The position numbers and the translations under genes are program-made. Source: an uncultured Eubacteriales bacterium (lineage in GTDB: Bacteria > Bacillota > Clostridia > Oscillospirales > Oscillospiraceae). From it: a stretch of DNA of 64,000 bases. The stretch is from the NCBI GenBank assembly GCA_900546255.1, contig URCB01000005.1, positions 1 to 64,000 of the forward strand, read 5' to 3'. The notes under the pieces were generated by a model. That model had not been told where the DNA came from and ran no database searches. It saw only the letters and a program-made list of their open reading frames with translations. Positions 24,997 to 33,183 of the stretch are shown one piece after another; position 1 is the stretch's first letter; every line of letters starts with the position of its first letter.

Positions 24997-26519
24997 GTTC
25001 GATTTCGCCTCCATAGTTTTCTCAATACGTTACGTGTGGGCAGCCAGCGCCCCATGAGGAGCACATACAGCAACAGGCACCCCACGCCTACGGCGCTGCA
25101 AACCACAACCATCCACCCTTTGGAATCCATGGATGCCACTTGCAGGTGGTACACCGCCCAAGCCAAGCCCCCAATCCCCAGGGAAAACCCGCAGCAGCGA
25201 AACAGAGGTTTCCTGGGGAGGGTAAGGCCCCCTTTCCGGGCAAACTGGAAATACGCAACGCCCCCCACCAGCAGAAAGCCCACCGACGTCCCAAAGGCCA
25301 GCAGCTGCGGCCACGCCGGCATAAAATGGGCGAACAGCGCGTTGGAGCCCACGCAGATCCCCAAGACCGCCGTGGCCATCCCGATGGGGGGCAAGGGCCT
25401 CCCCATGGCAAAATAGGCTTTGCTCAGCAAATCCAGGATCAAAAAACCAGCCAGCCCCAACGTGTACATCGAAAACACCCCGCCGCTTAGGAGGGCATTG
25501 TGTGTATTGAAATCGCCACCCTCAAACAGCACCCGGATCACGGGGGTTCCAAAAGCTCCAAAGAGCAGGGAGACCGGGAGCATCACCAGCAAGGTGTTTT
25601 TGAGGATCCGAATGACATACTCTCGGTACGCCGGCTCCTCCATCTCTGCGTACTTTTGGCTGAAGTTGGGAAACAGGACAATGCCGGCACTGTAAATCAG
25701 CGCCGTGGACAGGGGCTCATACAACCGTTCGGCATAAAAAAAGCCGGTTACAGTCCCCTCTACCCCGGCAGTTGCAAACCGGGTGTTCACCAAATAGCAC
25801 AGCAGGAACAGGGAGGAGACATACATGGTCATCACGCTTGTGCGCAGAAAGGAACCATAGCCCCCTTGTCGAAAGGCCAGCTTTGGCCGAAACCGATACG
25901 CTTCCTGACGCATGCTGGGAAGCACCATGGCCAACTGCAGCAGCCAGCCAACCGATGTGACCACTGCAAACCCCCGCAAGGAAAGGCGGTCTTGCGCCAG
26001 CAGCAACACCGCGCACAGGGCCAGATTGTAGAGCAGGCTCAGCCGGCCTTGCAAGGTGAAATGCCCCATGGTCTGGAAGAGGGCCAGCAGCAAATAGGTC
26101 AAGGTAATGATGGGCAGGGAAAGGACCATCACCAGAAAGCAAAAACGGAATAGGGGGATGTTACTCTCGATCCCCAACAGTGGGTCGATGATCCCCACGG
26201 CACCTGCAAAAAACAACACCCCTGTGGCCCCCAAGGAAAGCACCATGGTGTTTGCAATCAAGACATTGGCCGTTTGGTAACAGGTCTCTTTTCCCGAGAA
26301 CAGTTTTTGGGTCAGAATGGGGATGGCTGCAATGCAAAGGGCATAACTCATCGTGGTAAAGAGGGAAATCGAATAGCTGCTGGCCAAGGTGAACACGTCC
26401 GCATCCACCCCCGCGCCATACACGCGGGCCTGCAAAATGTTCTTGATCATCGCCAGCACCTTGACCAGCAGCATGACGCAGGTGACACTGCCAATCGCTC
26501 GGATGAGCTTATGGTCCAT
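24993..26519 (-). CDS. MurJ/MviN-family lipid flippase-like protein
   Basis: 508-residue polytopic protein with about 14 helices. MurJ-type features include GAGVDADVFTLA near the first helices and DLLSKAYFAMGRP in the second half. MurJ flips lipid II for peptidoglycan; a paralogue could flip another undecaprenyl-linked glycan. ATG 26519 is preferred (AGGGAG about 10 nt upstream) over an upstream in-frame start. Driven by the promoter at 26621-26649 and followed by the overlapping DUF5693 gene. Confidence 0.82.
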   Translation of the reverse strand: MDHKLIRAIGSVTCVMLLVKVLAMIKNILQARVYGAGVDADVFTLASSYSISLFTTMSYALCIAAIPILTQKLFSGKETCYQTANVLIANTMVLSLGATGVLFFAGAVGIIDPLLGIESNIPLFRFCFLVMVLSLPIITLTYLLLALFQTMGHFTLQGRLSLLYNLALCAVLLLAQDRLSLRGFAVVTSVGWLLQLAMVLPSMRQEAYRFRPKLAFRQGGYGSFLRTSVMTMYVSSLFLLCYLVNTRFATAGVEGTVTGFFYAERLYEPLSTALIYSAGIVLFPNFSQKYAEMEEPAYREYVIRILKNTLLVMLPVSLLFGAFGTPVIRVLFEGGDFNTHNALLSGGVFSMYTLGLAGFLILDLLSKAYFAMGRPLPPIGMATAVLGICVGSNALFAHFMPAWPQLLAFGTSVGFLLVGGVAYFQFARKGGLTLPRKPLFRCCGFSLGIGGLAWAVYHLQVASMDSKGWMVVVCSAVGVGCLLLYVLLMGRWLPTRNVLRKLWRRNRT

Positions 26520-26620
26520 ACAAGAAAACTCCCTTCTCTGTGTGGTTTGCAAACGGTGTCTCCCCCTCTAGGGATCCCGATTCTCTCCACGGAGAAGCTA
26601 TCAAAAAGAGTCGCACCTGC

Positions 26621-26649
26621 ATCATATCACAGAATGATAGGGTTGACAA
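26621..26649 (-). promoter_or_regulatory. Promoter of the murJ-like operon
   Basis: Minus strand: TTGTCA (26644-26649), 17-bp spacer, TATGAT (26621-26626), giving a leader of about 95 nt. Apart from this and the hairpin at 26877-26913, the 419-bp gap 26520-26938 shows no gene. Confidence 0.7.
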
Positions 26650-26876
26650 GAATCCCTGGCTTTCCTGATCGCCATCGCCGTCACCGGCAGAACTTCCATC
26701 CATAGCGCTAGGATTCTATGAAGGGTCAATTTTCTGGGAAACCTGTTGTTTTTTCCGTATTTTTCAAATGATTTCGTGTGATTTCCTCCCATCAAGGACT
26801 TGGAACTATGAGGACCGCCTTCTCCCTATGAGAAAAGAAATCTGTTGCATCCCCCCTTCCATCACCAGGCCTCCCC

Positions 26877-26913
26877 CGTGGCCCCCCTGAGGACGGTTCT
26901 CAGGGAGGCCACG
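26877..26913. repeat. Long inverted repeat downstream of the Spo0A-like gene
   Basis: A 15-bp arm pair (26877-26891 with 26899-26913) with a single mismatch and a 7-nt loop. No U-run follows on either strand, so it is not a standard terminator. It lies 25 bp past the stop of the gene at 26939 and may protect or end that transcript. Confidence 0.5.
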
Positions 26914-26938
26914 GTTCCGATGGCTTGCCAGCCCAACG

Positions 26939-27304
26939 TCACCGCCTTCCCTCCATGGAACAGGCCGCCTCGGACGCCGGCTGCACCAACAAGCAGTGGG
27001 AGAGCATCGCCAACAGCTGTGCATTGCCCGGTTTGTCAGAGAGGGGACGCCCGGCCAGCTGCTCCAGCGCCGGACGGTTTTGCTCCCAAAGGACCTTCCC
27101 CACGGTGCGGATGTTTCTCTCCACCGCCCTTCCATTGGTCTGGTAGCGCTTGGCCACCTCGGGATACACCCATTTTGTGACCATCAACAGCCGCTCCGGC
27201 CGCTCACAGCACAGTTTCACGGCATAGCCCATGTGGAAAAACCCTGTATAGTTGGCCGTGATTCCCAGACGATAGAGCAAATCATAGATTTCCGTCAGCA
27301 CCAC
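26939..27304 (-). CDS. Stand-alone Spo0A C-terminal-type DNA-binding protein
   Basis: 121 residues. The region ~5-75 resembles the Spo0A effector domain: LYRLGITANYTGFFHMGYAV, then TKWVYPEVAKRYQTNGRAVERNIRTVG, matching the Spo0A recognition-helix layout (ITK.LYP.IAK....RVERAIRH). There is no receiver domain, so it is not phosphorelay-controlled in the usual way. It lies 12 nt after an XRE regulator on the same strand. It may act on Spo0A-box promoters as an accessory or antagonist; this is inference. A weak hairpin follows. Confidence 0.8.
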   Translation of the reverse strand: MVLTEIYDLLYRLGITANYTGFFHMGYAVKLCCERPERLLMVTKWVYPEVAKRYQTNGRAVERNIRTVGKVLWEQNRPALEQLAGRPLSDKPGNAQLLAMLSHCLLVQPASEAACSMEGRR

Positions 27305-27316
27305 GCCTATACCTCC

Positions 27317-27592
27317 TCACCACTGGACCACTTCCATGACTGCCTTGCCTCTGCGCAGCATATCCAGGACCCGTTCTTCTTCCAGTGAGAGCAGGAACAG
27401 GGTAGGCAGTTCGGTGTCCAAGGCCACTGCTACGCTTTCCAGCACATCAATGCTGGCATTGGCATAGCCGTGCTCAATGTCCCGCAGACGGGAGACACTG
27501 ATCCCTGCCCGGTCGGCCAGTTCCTCCTGGGACAATCCCCGTCCGCCCCTTAAAATCAACACGTTTTTTCCAATTTCAACAGAATACAACAT
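27317..27592 (-). CDS. XRE-family regulator (91 aa)
   Basis: 91 residues. Helix-turn-helix at residues ~8-62: IGKNVLILRGGRGLSQEELA, the recognition helix SVSRLRDIEHGYANAS, then a helical tail. ATG 27592 has GGAGGG 7 nt upstream; that ribosome site is next to a perfect 17-bp palindrome (27604-27620) that could be the operator for this protein. It is followed after 12 nt by the Spo0A-like gene and is likely its transcriptional partner. Confidence 0.85.
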   Translation of the reverse strand: MLYSVEIGKNVLILRGGRGLSQEELADRAGISVSRLRDIEHGYANASIDVLESVAVALDTELPTLFLLSLEEERVLDMLRRGKAVMEVVQW

Positions 27593-27603
27593 AATAATCC
27601 CTC

Positions 27604-27620
27604 CTTAAGCATAGCTTAAG
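27604..27620. promoter_or_regulatory. Operator-like palindrome before the XRE gene
   Basis: CTTAAGC-ATA-GCTTAAG is a perfect inverted repeat directly upstream of the ribosome site of the XRE/Spo0A-like pair. Autoregulation is plausible. Confidence 0.5.
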
Positions 27621-27641
27621 AGGGATTCACTTGCGGCGCCA

Positions 27642-27655
27642 GCCAATATATTGGC
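27642..27655. promoter_or_regulatory. Second palindrome before the XRE gene
   Basis: GCCAATATATTGGC is a perfect 14-bp palindrome, with a partial half-site (CCAATAT) repeated at 27659-27665. It may be a second regulator site. Confidence 0.4.
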
Positions 27656-27763
27656 GGTCCAATATTTTTTTACATATTTTTCGATCCGCTCACATTTTTC
27701 CTCCAGGTTCCTTTTTGCAGCGTATTCCTTCGCGCCGTATCGTTTTGTCTGAATTGCCGTAGG

Positions 27764-27799
27764 AAAAAGCACCCTTTTGCACAAGGGCAAAAGGGTGCT
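27764..27799 (-). terminator. Terminator of yebC
   Basis: On the minus strand AGCACCCTTTTGC pairs with GCAAAAGGGTGCT (27787-27799 with 27768-27780), followed by TTTT. It lies about 50 bp past the yebC stop. Confidence 0.85.
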
Positions 27800-27850
27800 G
27801 CTTGGGAATGGTTCTGTTTGGGAGAGCGGGAAAACCCTCGCTGCTGGACC

Positions 27851-28585
27851 TTACTCCTGCTCCCAGTTGTGGTAGACGTTCTGCACATCGTCGTTGTCTT
27901 CCAACGCATCGATGAGCTTTTCCATGTTCTTAATGTCCCCGGCGTCGGTGAGTTTGACGTAGTTCTGGGGAACCATCTCCACCTGGGCGGAGGCAAAGAC
28001 ATAGCCCTTGGCCTCCAGGGCAGCGGCCACCTTGCCGCAATCGTCTGGCTCGGTGTAGATGGTAAACACATCCCCGTCGGCCTCGAAGTCGCTGGCGCCG
28101 CAGTCCAGGGCGTCCATCATCACGGTGTCCTCCTCCAGGTCGCCGTCCTCGTTGTCCAGTAGGATGACGCCCTTCCGGTCAAAGGACCAGGACACGCAGC
28201 CGGTGGCCCCCAGGCCCTTGCCGAACTTGTCCAGCAGGTGGCGGACTTCCGGGGCGGTGCGCTGACGGTTGTCGGTAAGGGCTTCCACGATGACCGCCAC
28301 GCCGTTGGGGCCATAGCCCTCGTAGACCACGCTCTCGTAGTTGTCGGTGTTGTTGGCGCCCAGGGCCTTGTCGATGGTGCGCTTGATGTTGTCGTTGGGC
28401 ATGTTCACTGCCTTGGCCTTGGCAATGACGGTGGCCAGGCGGGAGTTGTTGTTGGGGTCCCCAGAGCCGCCGGTCTTCACCGCCACGATGATCTCCTTGG
28501 CGATCTTGGTGAAGGCGGCGCTGCGCTTGGCGTCTGCCGCACCTTTGGTCTTTTGGATGTTATGCCATTTGGAATGTCCTGACAT
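27851..28585 (-). CDS. YebC/TACO1-family translation or transcription regulator
   Basis: 244 residues. It opens MSGHSKWHNIQKTKGAADAK, the universal YebC start, with NMPNDNIKRTIDKA and the EGYGPNGVAVIVEALTDN core. Family members help ribosomes through proline stretches or bind DNA as regulators; which one applies here cannot be told. ATG 28585 is fixed by the conserved N-terminus, although the upstream frame is open. Promoter at 28659-28687, terminator at 27764-27799, so probably monocistronic. Confidence 0.95.
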   Translation of the reverse strand: MSGHSKWHNIQKTKGAADAKRSAAFTKIAKEIIVAVKTGGSGDPNNNSRLATVIAKAKAVNMPNDNIKRTIDKALGANNTDNYESVVYEGYGPNGVAVIVEALTDNRQRTAPEVRHLLDKFGKGLGATGCVSWSFDRKGVILLDNEDGDLEEDTVMMDALDCGASDFEADGDVFTIYTEPDDCGKVAAALEAKGYVFASAQVEMVPQNYVKLTDAGDIKNMEKLIDALEDNDDVQNVYHNWEQE

Positions 28586-28658
28586 CGGTTGATCGTTCCC
28601 TTCTATGCAAAGAATCATGGGCATCCGAGGATCCCATGGTAGTATATAGAGCGCAAAT

Positions 28659-28687
28659 ATTTTATCACAGGCAGGCAGCCTTGACAA
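28659..28687 (-). promoter_or_regulatory. Promoter of yebC
   Basis: Minus strand: TTGTCA (28682-28687), 17-bp spacer, TAAAAT (28659-28664), just after the Nif3-like gene. Confidence 0.65.
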
Positions 28688-28696
28688 GGTTTTCCT

Positions 28697-29494
28697 TTAG
28701 AAATACCCGAAAACCTCCCCCTGCCCCTCGGCCTCCAGCACCTCCAGGTCCGGGAAGGCCTCCCGCACCCACTGGGCCAGCACGGGGCAGACCACCGCCT
28801 CTGTGGAGTAATGGCCGGCGTCCAGGAGGTTGATCCCCAGGTCCCGGGCCTCCAAATAGAGGTCGTGCTTGAGGTCGGAGGTGAGGAAGGTGTCACACCC
28901 CATGGCCTTCACCTGGGGCAGCATGGAGCCGCAGGCGCCGCCCCCCACCGCCACCCGATGGACCGGCACCCCGGCGTCCATGGCCCGGATGCCGGCCAGG
29001 CCCAGGTTCTCCTTGGCCTTCCGGGCAAAGTCCGCCAAGGACAGGGGGCCGCCAGGCAGGCTGCCCACCCGGCCGATGCCGTAGGGGCGGCCGGCCTCGT
29101 CCACCCCGTCTGTCTCCAGGAGGACGGGGTTCTCCAGTCCCAGCCGCTGGGCCAGGGCGGTGTTCACCCCGCCCTCGGCGGCGTCCAGGTTGGTGTGGGC
29201 GCAGATGGCCGCGATGCCCTTCTCGATGAGGGCCAGCACCTTCCGCCCGGTGGCGCTCTCGTCGGTGACCTGGCCCAGCTTGCCCCAGATCACCGGGTGG
29301 TGGGCCAGGATGAGCTGGCAGCCCTTCTCCGCCGCCTCTGCAATAACCTCGGGGGTGATGTCCAGGGCCACCAGCACCCGGGTGACGGTACGGTCCCCCC
29401 GGCCCACCAGGAAACCGGCGTTGTCAAAGTCCATCTGGGTCCGGAAGGGGGCCTTCCGATCCAGCAGGTCGTACAGCTGCTTTACCGTTGCCAT
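28697..29494 (-). CDS. Nif3-like dinuclear metal-center protein (DUF34)
   Basis: 265 residues of the Nif3/YqfO family. Metal-binding residues are visible in ILAHHPVIWG (His-His near residue 65), CAHTNLDAAEGG (~100-112), and near the C-terminus SDLKHDLYLEA and DAGHYSTEA. The shorter form lacks the inserted PII-like domain of Bacillus YqfO. The role is unsettled (metal handling or GTP cyclohydrolase type 2 annotation). ATG 29494 overlaps the trmK stop by 13 nt; pairing with trmK is conserved in Firmicutes. Confidence 0.92.
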   Translation of the reverse strand: MATVKQLYDLLDRKAPFRTQMDFDNAGFLVGRGDRTVTRVLVALDITPEVIAEAAEKGCQLILAHHPVIWGKLGQVTDESATGRKVLALIEKGIAAICAHTNLDAAEGGVNTALAQRLGLENPVLLETDGVDEAGRPYGIGRVGSLPGGPLSLADFARKAKENLGLAGIRAMDAGVPVHRVAVGGGACGSMLPQVKAMGCDTFLTSDLKHDLYLEARDLGINLLDAGHYSTEAVVCPVLAQWVREAFPDLEVLEAEGQGEVFGYF

Positions 29495-30186
29495 TGGATC
29501 CACTCCTCTCGCATTCGTTGTAAGTCGTTCTGCAATGTGCGCTCCCGGTCCAGCTGCGCGGGATCCGGGCGGCTGCTCTGGGCCATGCCCTCCAGGGCCC
29601 GCTGCCGCCGCCGAATCTGCTCCGTCAGGTAGGCCAGGCGGTGGGGGTTGTCCTCCCCCTGCTGCTGCCGGCCGGCCCACAGCTCCCCGGGAGAGTACCG
29701 GGGACTTTGCCCCCCAGTGGCGGTAAAGAGGGGGTAGAACTTCTCCCCCTCCCGGGCGATTCCCTCCCAGAGGATGGCATACCCGTGCGCAACCAGCCAC
29801 TGCCGGAGCACCTCCTGGGTACTCATGGGCTGGAGGATGAGTTTCACGTCCCGTATCCATGGGGCGGCGGACAGGATGTGGACCATCAGGTCCCCGCCCA
29901 TGCCGGCGATCACCACGGTGTCCACCTCCCCGGGGGACAGGGCGGCCAGGCCGTCACATTGCCGGAAGTCCATGCGGTGGGCCACCCCATAGCGCTGGGC
30001 GGTCTCCTGCCCCCGCTGCAGGGGGCCCTGGTTGACATCGGTGGCCACGGCTCCCACAATGCGCCCGGCCAGCAGAAGCCACACAGGGAGGTAGGCATGG
30101 TCGGTTCCCACGTCTGCCAGCCGGGCCCCTGGGGGCACCTGGGCGGCCACCGCAGCCAGACGGGGGGTAAGGTCCAAGGGTTTCAT
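29482..30186 (-). CDS. trmK: tRNA m1A22 methyltransferase
   Basis: SAM-dependent enzyme that methylates N1 of adenosine 22 in tRNA. The 234 residues have a Rossmann methyltransferase core: ADVGTDHAYLPVWLL (SAM loop, ~22-36), VVIAGMGGDLMVHIL (~95-109), LILQPMSTQEVLRQWL, then a C-terminal coiled-coil region (~175-234). ATG 30186 has AAGGAGG upstream. It overlaps the Nif3-like gene and lies after a terminator that follows the DUF1858 gene. Confidence 0.92.
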   Translation of the reverse strand: MKPLDLTPRLAAVAAQVPPGARLADVGTDHAYLPVWLLLAGRIVGAVATDVNQGPLQRGQETAQRYGVAHRMDFRQCDGLAALSPGEVDTVVIAGMGGDLMVHILSAAPWIRDVKLILQPMSTQEVLRQWLVAHGYAILWEGIAREGEKFYPLFTATGGQSPRYSPGELWAGRQQQGEDNPHRLAYLTEQIRRRQRALEGMAQSSRPDPAQLDRERTLQNDLQRMREEWIQWQR

Positions 30187-30221
30187 AGCGCCTCCTTCCG
30201 GCGCGCTGGCGCCGGTTCCAT

Positions 30222-30256
30222 AAAAAAACGGGAGCGGAACCCCGCTCCCGTTTTTT
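30222..30256 (-). terminator. Terminator after the DUF1858 gene
   Basis: CGGGAGCGG pairs with CCGCTCCCG (about 30229-30237 and 30242-30250), flanked by seven A on one side and six T on the other. No obvious promoter for trmK follows, so partial read-through is likely. Confidence 0.85.
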
Positions 30257-30259
30257 CTG

Positions 30260-30469
30260 TTACTTGCGGTTTGCCGCGATGATGGCGTTGAGCTTCTCCA
30301 CCAGCTCTTCCACCGGCTGGTCATGGACCAGGCAGGCCTGCTCCACGGTCTCGTTCCGGGAGGCGGGGCAGCCCAGGCAGTGCATGCCGATGTCGATGAA
30401 GGCCGGGGCAGTCTCCGGGGCAATGTCCAGGATGTCGCCCACGATGGTATCTTTGGTGATGGTTGCCAT
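30260..30469 (-). CDS. DUF1858 redox-disulfide domain protein (69 aa)
   Basis: 69 residues with the DUF1858 layout: TIVGDILDIAPETAPAFIDI, then HCLGCPASRNETVEQAC with the CxxC at about residues 31-34. Related domains accompany hybrid-cluster proteins and are thought to be thiol or Fe-S associated. ATG 30469 is chosen because GGAGGAC lies 6 nt upstream; the upstream ATG has no site. Followed by a strong terminator. Confidence 0.88.
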   Translation of the reverse strand: MATITKDTIVGDILDIAPETAPAFIDIGMHCLGCPASRNETVEQACLVHDQPVEELVEKLNAIIAANRK

Positions 30470-30542
30470 AAAGACGTCCTCCATTCTTGGGATTTGGGTC
30501 AGGGCACTTGCGCCCTTCATCCCCAATGGGTTGGTATCAAAA

Positions 30543-30579
30543 AAGGGGAACTGACCGGCTGCGGCAGTTCCCCTCTTTG
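30543..30579 (-). terminator. Terminator after ispH-S1
   Basis: AGGGGAACTG (about 30544-30553) pairs with CAGTTCCCCT (30565-30574); the minus strand continues into a run of U. Confidence 0.85.
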
Positions 30580-30610
30580 TTCTGATCTGCCGAAACCCGC
30601 GCGCAGGAAC

Positions 30611-32572
30611 TTAGTCCTCCTCGCCGTCGTCCTCTGCGGCAGCGCGGTTGTCGTTGAGCAGGGCACGGATGGACAGGGAGACCTTCTTCCGATCATAGTC
30701 GATGTCGGTGATCTTCACGTCCACGATCTGGCCCTCTTCCAGCTCGTCGCCGGGCTTTTCAATCCGGTGGTCGGCAATCTGGGAGATGTGGATCAGGCCG
30801 TCCACGCCGGGCACGATCTCGGCGAAGGCGCCGAAGGTCATCAGCTTGACCACACGGACGCTGGCCACGGAACCCACTTCATAAGTAGATGTGAACTTCT
30901 CCCAGGGATCCTCGTTGCGGTCCTTCATGCCCAGGGAGATCTTCTTCTTCTCTGCGTCGAAGGAAATGACGTACACGTTCACCTTGTCGCCGACAGAAAC
31001 CACCTCAGCGGGGTTCTTGATGCGGCTCCAAGACAGCTCGGACACGTGGACCATGCCGTCCACACCGCCGATGTCCACGAAAGCGCCATAGGAAGTCAGG
31101 GACTTCACGGTGCCCTCATAGTGCTTGCCTTCCTCGATGTTGGCCCACACTTCTGCGGCCTTAGCAGCCCGCTCCTCTGCCAGGACGGACCGGATGGAGC
31201 CCACCACACGGCGGCGGGAACGGTTGACCTCGGTGATGCGCAGCTTCACCTGCTCCTTGACCATCTCAGACAGGTCGGCCCCTCTGGGCTTGCCGGTCTG
31301 GGAGGCGGGGACGAACACCCGGATGCCCTTGACGTTGACCACGATGCCGCCCTTGTTCACCTCGGTAACGGTGCCTTCCAGGATGGTCTTCTCCTCCACG
31401 GCAGCCTCGATGGTGTCCCAGTTCTTCACGCTGTCCAGGCGCTTCTTGGACAGGGTAGCCACGCCCTCCACGTCGTTGACGCGCATGACGTAGGTCTCGA
31501 TCTCGTCGCCCACCTTCACGATATCCTCAGGTTTGACCGAGGGGTCGTCGCTCAGCTCGGACAGGGGGATGTAACCGGCGTGCTTGGTGCCCAGGTCCAC
31601 ATTGACCTCGGTAGCGGTGATGCCAGTGACTACACCGGTGACCTTATCTCCCGTATTTAAAGTTTTGATCGACTTCTCCAGCATGTCAGCGAAGGACTCC
31701 TCGATCTCCATAGCGTTGATGTTTTCTTCGCTCATTTTGTCTTTGACCTCCTTTATTATCCACCCCGGCGTGGACGCGCCAGCAGTGATTCCCACAGAAG
31801 CTACCCCGCTCACCTTCCTCGGGTCGAGCTCCTCAGCCCGGCTGATGTGGTAAACCAACGGGCAGTGTGCCCGGCATAACTCAGCAAGACGGGTCGTGTT
31901 GGAGCTTTTCCTATCGCCGATGACGATCATCGCCTGGCATCGCTCCGCCAAACTCTGCGCTTCTGATTGCCGCATACACGTAGCATTACATATTGTATCA
32001 AAGATTTCGGCGTTTGTACACTCTTTTTTTACTTTTTCTCGGCAGGGAATCCAAATTCTATCCGTTGATGTAGTTTGCGAAACCAGCGTCACCGGTTTTT
32101 GTGAATTTTCGTTCCAAATTTCCAAAAATTCCGTCAATTCTGCCACATTTCGGAAGATTTTCGCACCAATGCACCAACCGGCGATGGCCTTCACCTCCGG
32201 GTGCTCCGGCGCGCCGATGATGATCACCTGCCGCCCCCGGTCGCTGGCGTCTTTCACGATCTCATGGATGTGCGCCACCTTCACGCAGGTGGCGTCGGCC
32301 ACCGGGCAGCCCATCGCCGCCAGCCGGTCGTAGACCGCCTTCCCCTCTCCGTGGGAGCGGATGATCACCCCGCACCCCGGGGGGACCTCCTCCAGGGAGG
32401 CTACGCACCGCACCCCTCGGGCCTCCAGGTCGGCGATCACATGGTCGTTGTGGATCACCGGGCCCAGCATCACATAGGGCTGCCCGCTCTGGGCCACCTG
32501 CTGGGCCAGTTCCACTGCCCGGCGCACGCCGAAACAGAAGCCTGCGGACTTGGCCAGGATGACTTCTCTCAT
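30611..32572 (-). CDS. ispH: IspH (HMBPP reductase) fused to S1 RNA-binding domains
   Basis: 653 residues, two proteins in one. Residues 1-~285 are IspH/LytB, the last MEP-pathway enzyme making IPP and DMAPP with a 4Fe-4S cluster: Cys13 in AGFCFGVRRAV, DATCVKVAHIHE, and NATCMRQSEAQ supply ligands. Residues ~300-640 hold four S1 repeats (for example HYEGTVKSLTSYGAFVDIGG), as in a short ribosomal protein S1. The fusion is known in Clostridia. ATG 32572 overlaps the plsC stop (ATGA). No free rpsA is in the window. Confidence 0.95.
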   Translation of the reverse strand: MREVILAKSAGFCFGVRRAVELAQQVAQSGQPYVMLGPVIHNDHVIADLEARGVRCVASLEEVPPGCGVIIRSHGEGKAVYDRLAAMGCPVADATCVKVAHIHEIVKDASDRGRQVIIIGAPEHPEVKAIAGWCIGAKIFRNVAELTEFLEIWNENSQKPVTLVSQTTSTDRIWIPCREKVKKECTNAEIFDTICNATCMRQSEAQSLAERCQAMIVIGDRKSSNTTRLAELCRAHCPLVYHISRAEELDPRKVSGVASVGITAGASTPGWIIKEVKDKMSEENINAMEIEESFADMLEKSIKTLNTGDKVTGVVTGITATEVNVDLGTKHAGYIPLSELSDDPSVKPEDIVKVGDEIETYVMRVNDVEGVATLSKKRLDSVKNWDTIEAAVEEKTILEGTVTEVNKGGIVVNVKGIRVFVPASQTGKPRGADLSEMVKEQVKLRITEVNRSRRRVVGSIRSVLAEERAAKAAEVWANIEEGKHYEGTVKSLTSYGAFVDIGGVDGMVHVSELSWSRIKNPAEVVSVGDKVNVYVISFDAEKKKISLGMKDRNEDPWEKFTSTYEVGSVASVRVVKLMTFGAFAEIVPGVDGLIHISQIADHRIEKPGDELEEGQIVDVKITDIDYDRKKVSLSIRALLNDNRAAAEDDGEED

Positions 32573-33183
32573 TCCGCCGCCTCCATCTCTGCCCGGTGGT
32601 CCCGGACGGCCCGGATGCGGTTCATGATCTCTTCGGTCACCACCTCATAGTCCTCTGCGTTGGCCCGGCGCTTCTCCGGGAAAGGCAGGTAGGGCTCCCC
32701 GATGTACACCCGCGTCCGGCGGAAGGCCTTGCGCTCCGGGTCAATGTACACCGGCAGGATGGGCACCCCGGTGCGGATGGCCATCATGGCTGCCCCGGTC
32801 TTGCCCTCGCCGATCTCGGCGTGGCGGGTACCCTCCGGGAAGATGAGGAGCTTTTCCTGCCCCTTCAAGGCCTTCAGGGCAGACTTCACCGCCCCCACAT
32901 CGGACTTGCCCCGCTTCACCCAGATCACAAAGCCCAGCCAGTCCAGCAGCTTCCCCACCACCGGGTAGTGGCGGATCTCCTCCTTGGCCATGATCCAGAT
33001 TTTATCCTGCCGCTGGAAGGAGTAGACGATGTAGAAGGGGTCCGAGTTGTGGGCGTGGTTGGAACAGATCACCGCCCCGCCCTTGGGGATGTTCCCCTGG
33101 CCGTAGGCCTTCAACGGCGTACGGAAGGTCACGATGGAAAAAATAAACTTACTGATCACATAGGCAAGCTGATAGAGTGTCAA
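32569..33183 (-). CDS. plsC: 1-acyl-sn-glycerol-3-phosphate acyltransferase
   Basis: 204 residues. The acyltransferase motifs are visible: NHAHNSD (HX4D, ~residues 40-46), FPEGTRHAE, and PVLPVYI-like PILPVYIDPE. It makes phosphatidate from lysophosphatidate at the membrane. The start is TTG 33183, overlapping the cmk stop (TTGA), with GAGAGG 8 nt upstream; longer in-frame starts lie inside cmk. It sits in the conserved cmk-plsC-ispH order. Confidence 0.9.
   Translation of the reverse strand: MTLYQLAYVISKFIFSIVTFRTPLKAYGQGNIPKGGAVICSNHAHNSDPFYIVYSFQRQDKIWIMAKEEIRHYPVVGKLLDWLGFVIWVKRGKSDVGAVKSALKALKGQEKLLIFPEGTRHAEIGEGKTGAAMMAIRTGVPILPVYIDPERKAFRRTRVYIGEPYLPFPEKRRANAEDYEVVTEEIMNRIRAVRDHRAEMEAAE

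Noticed and set aside
26806..27135. Minus-strand 109-codon ORF
   Set aside because: Shadow frame of the Spo0A-like gene, which has the recognisable domain and a better start.
27605..27790. Minus-strand 61-codon ORF
   Set aside because: Its only start lies inside the yebC terminator and there is no ribosome site; the AT-rich composition alone can give a protein-like look.
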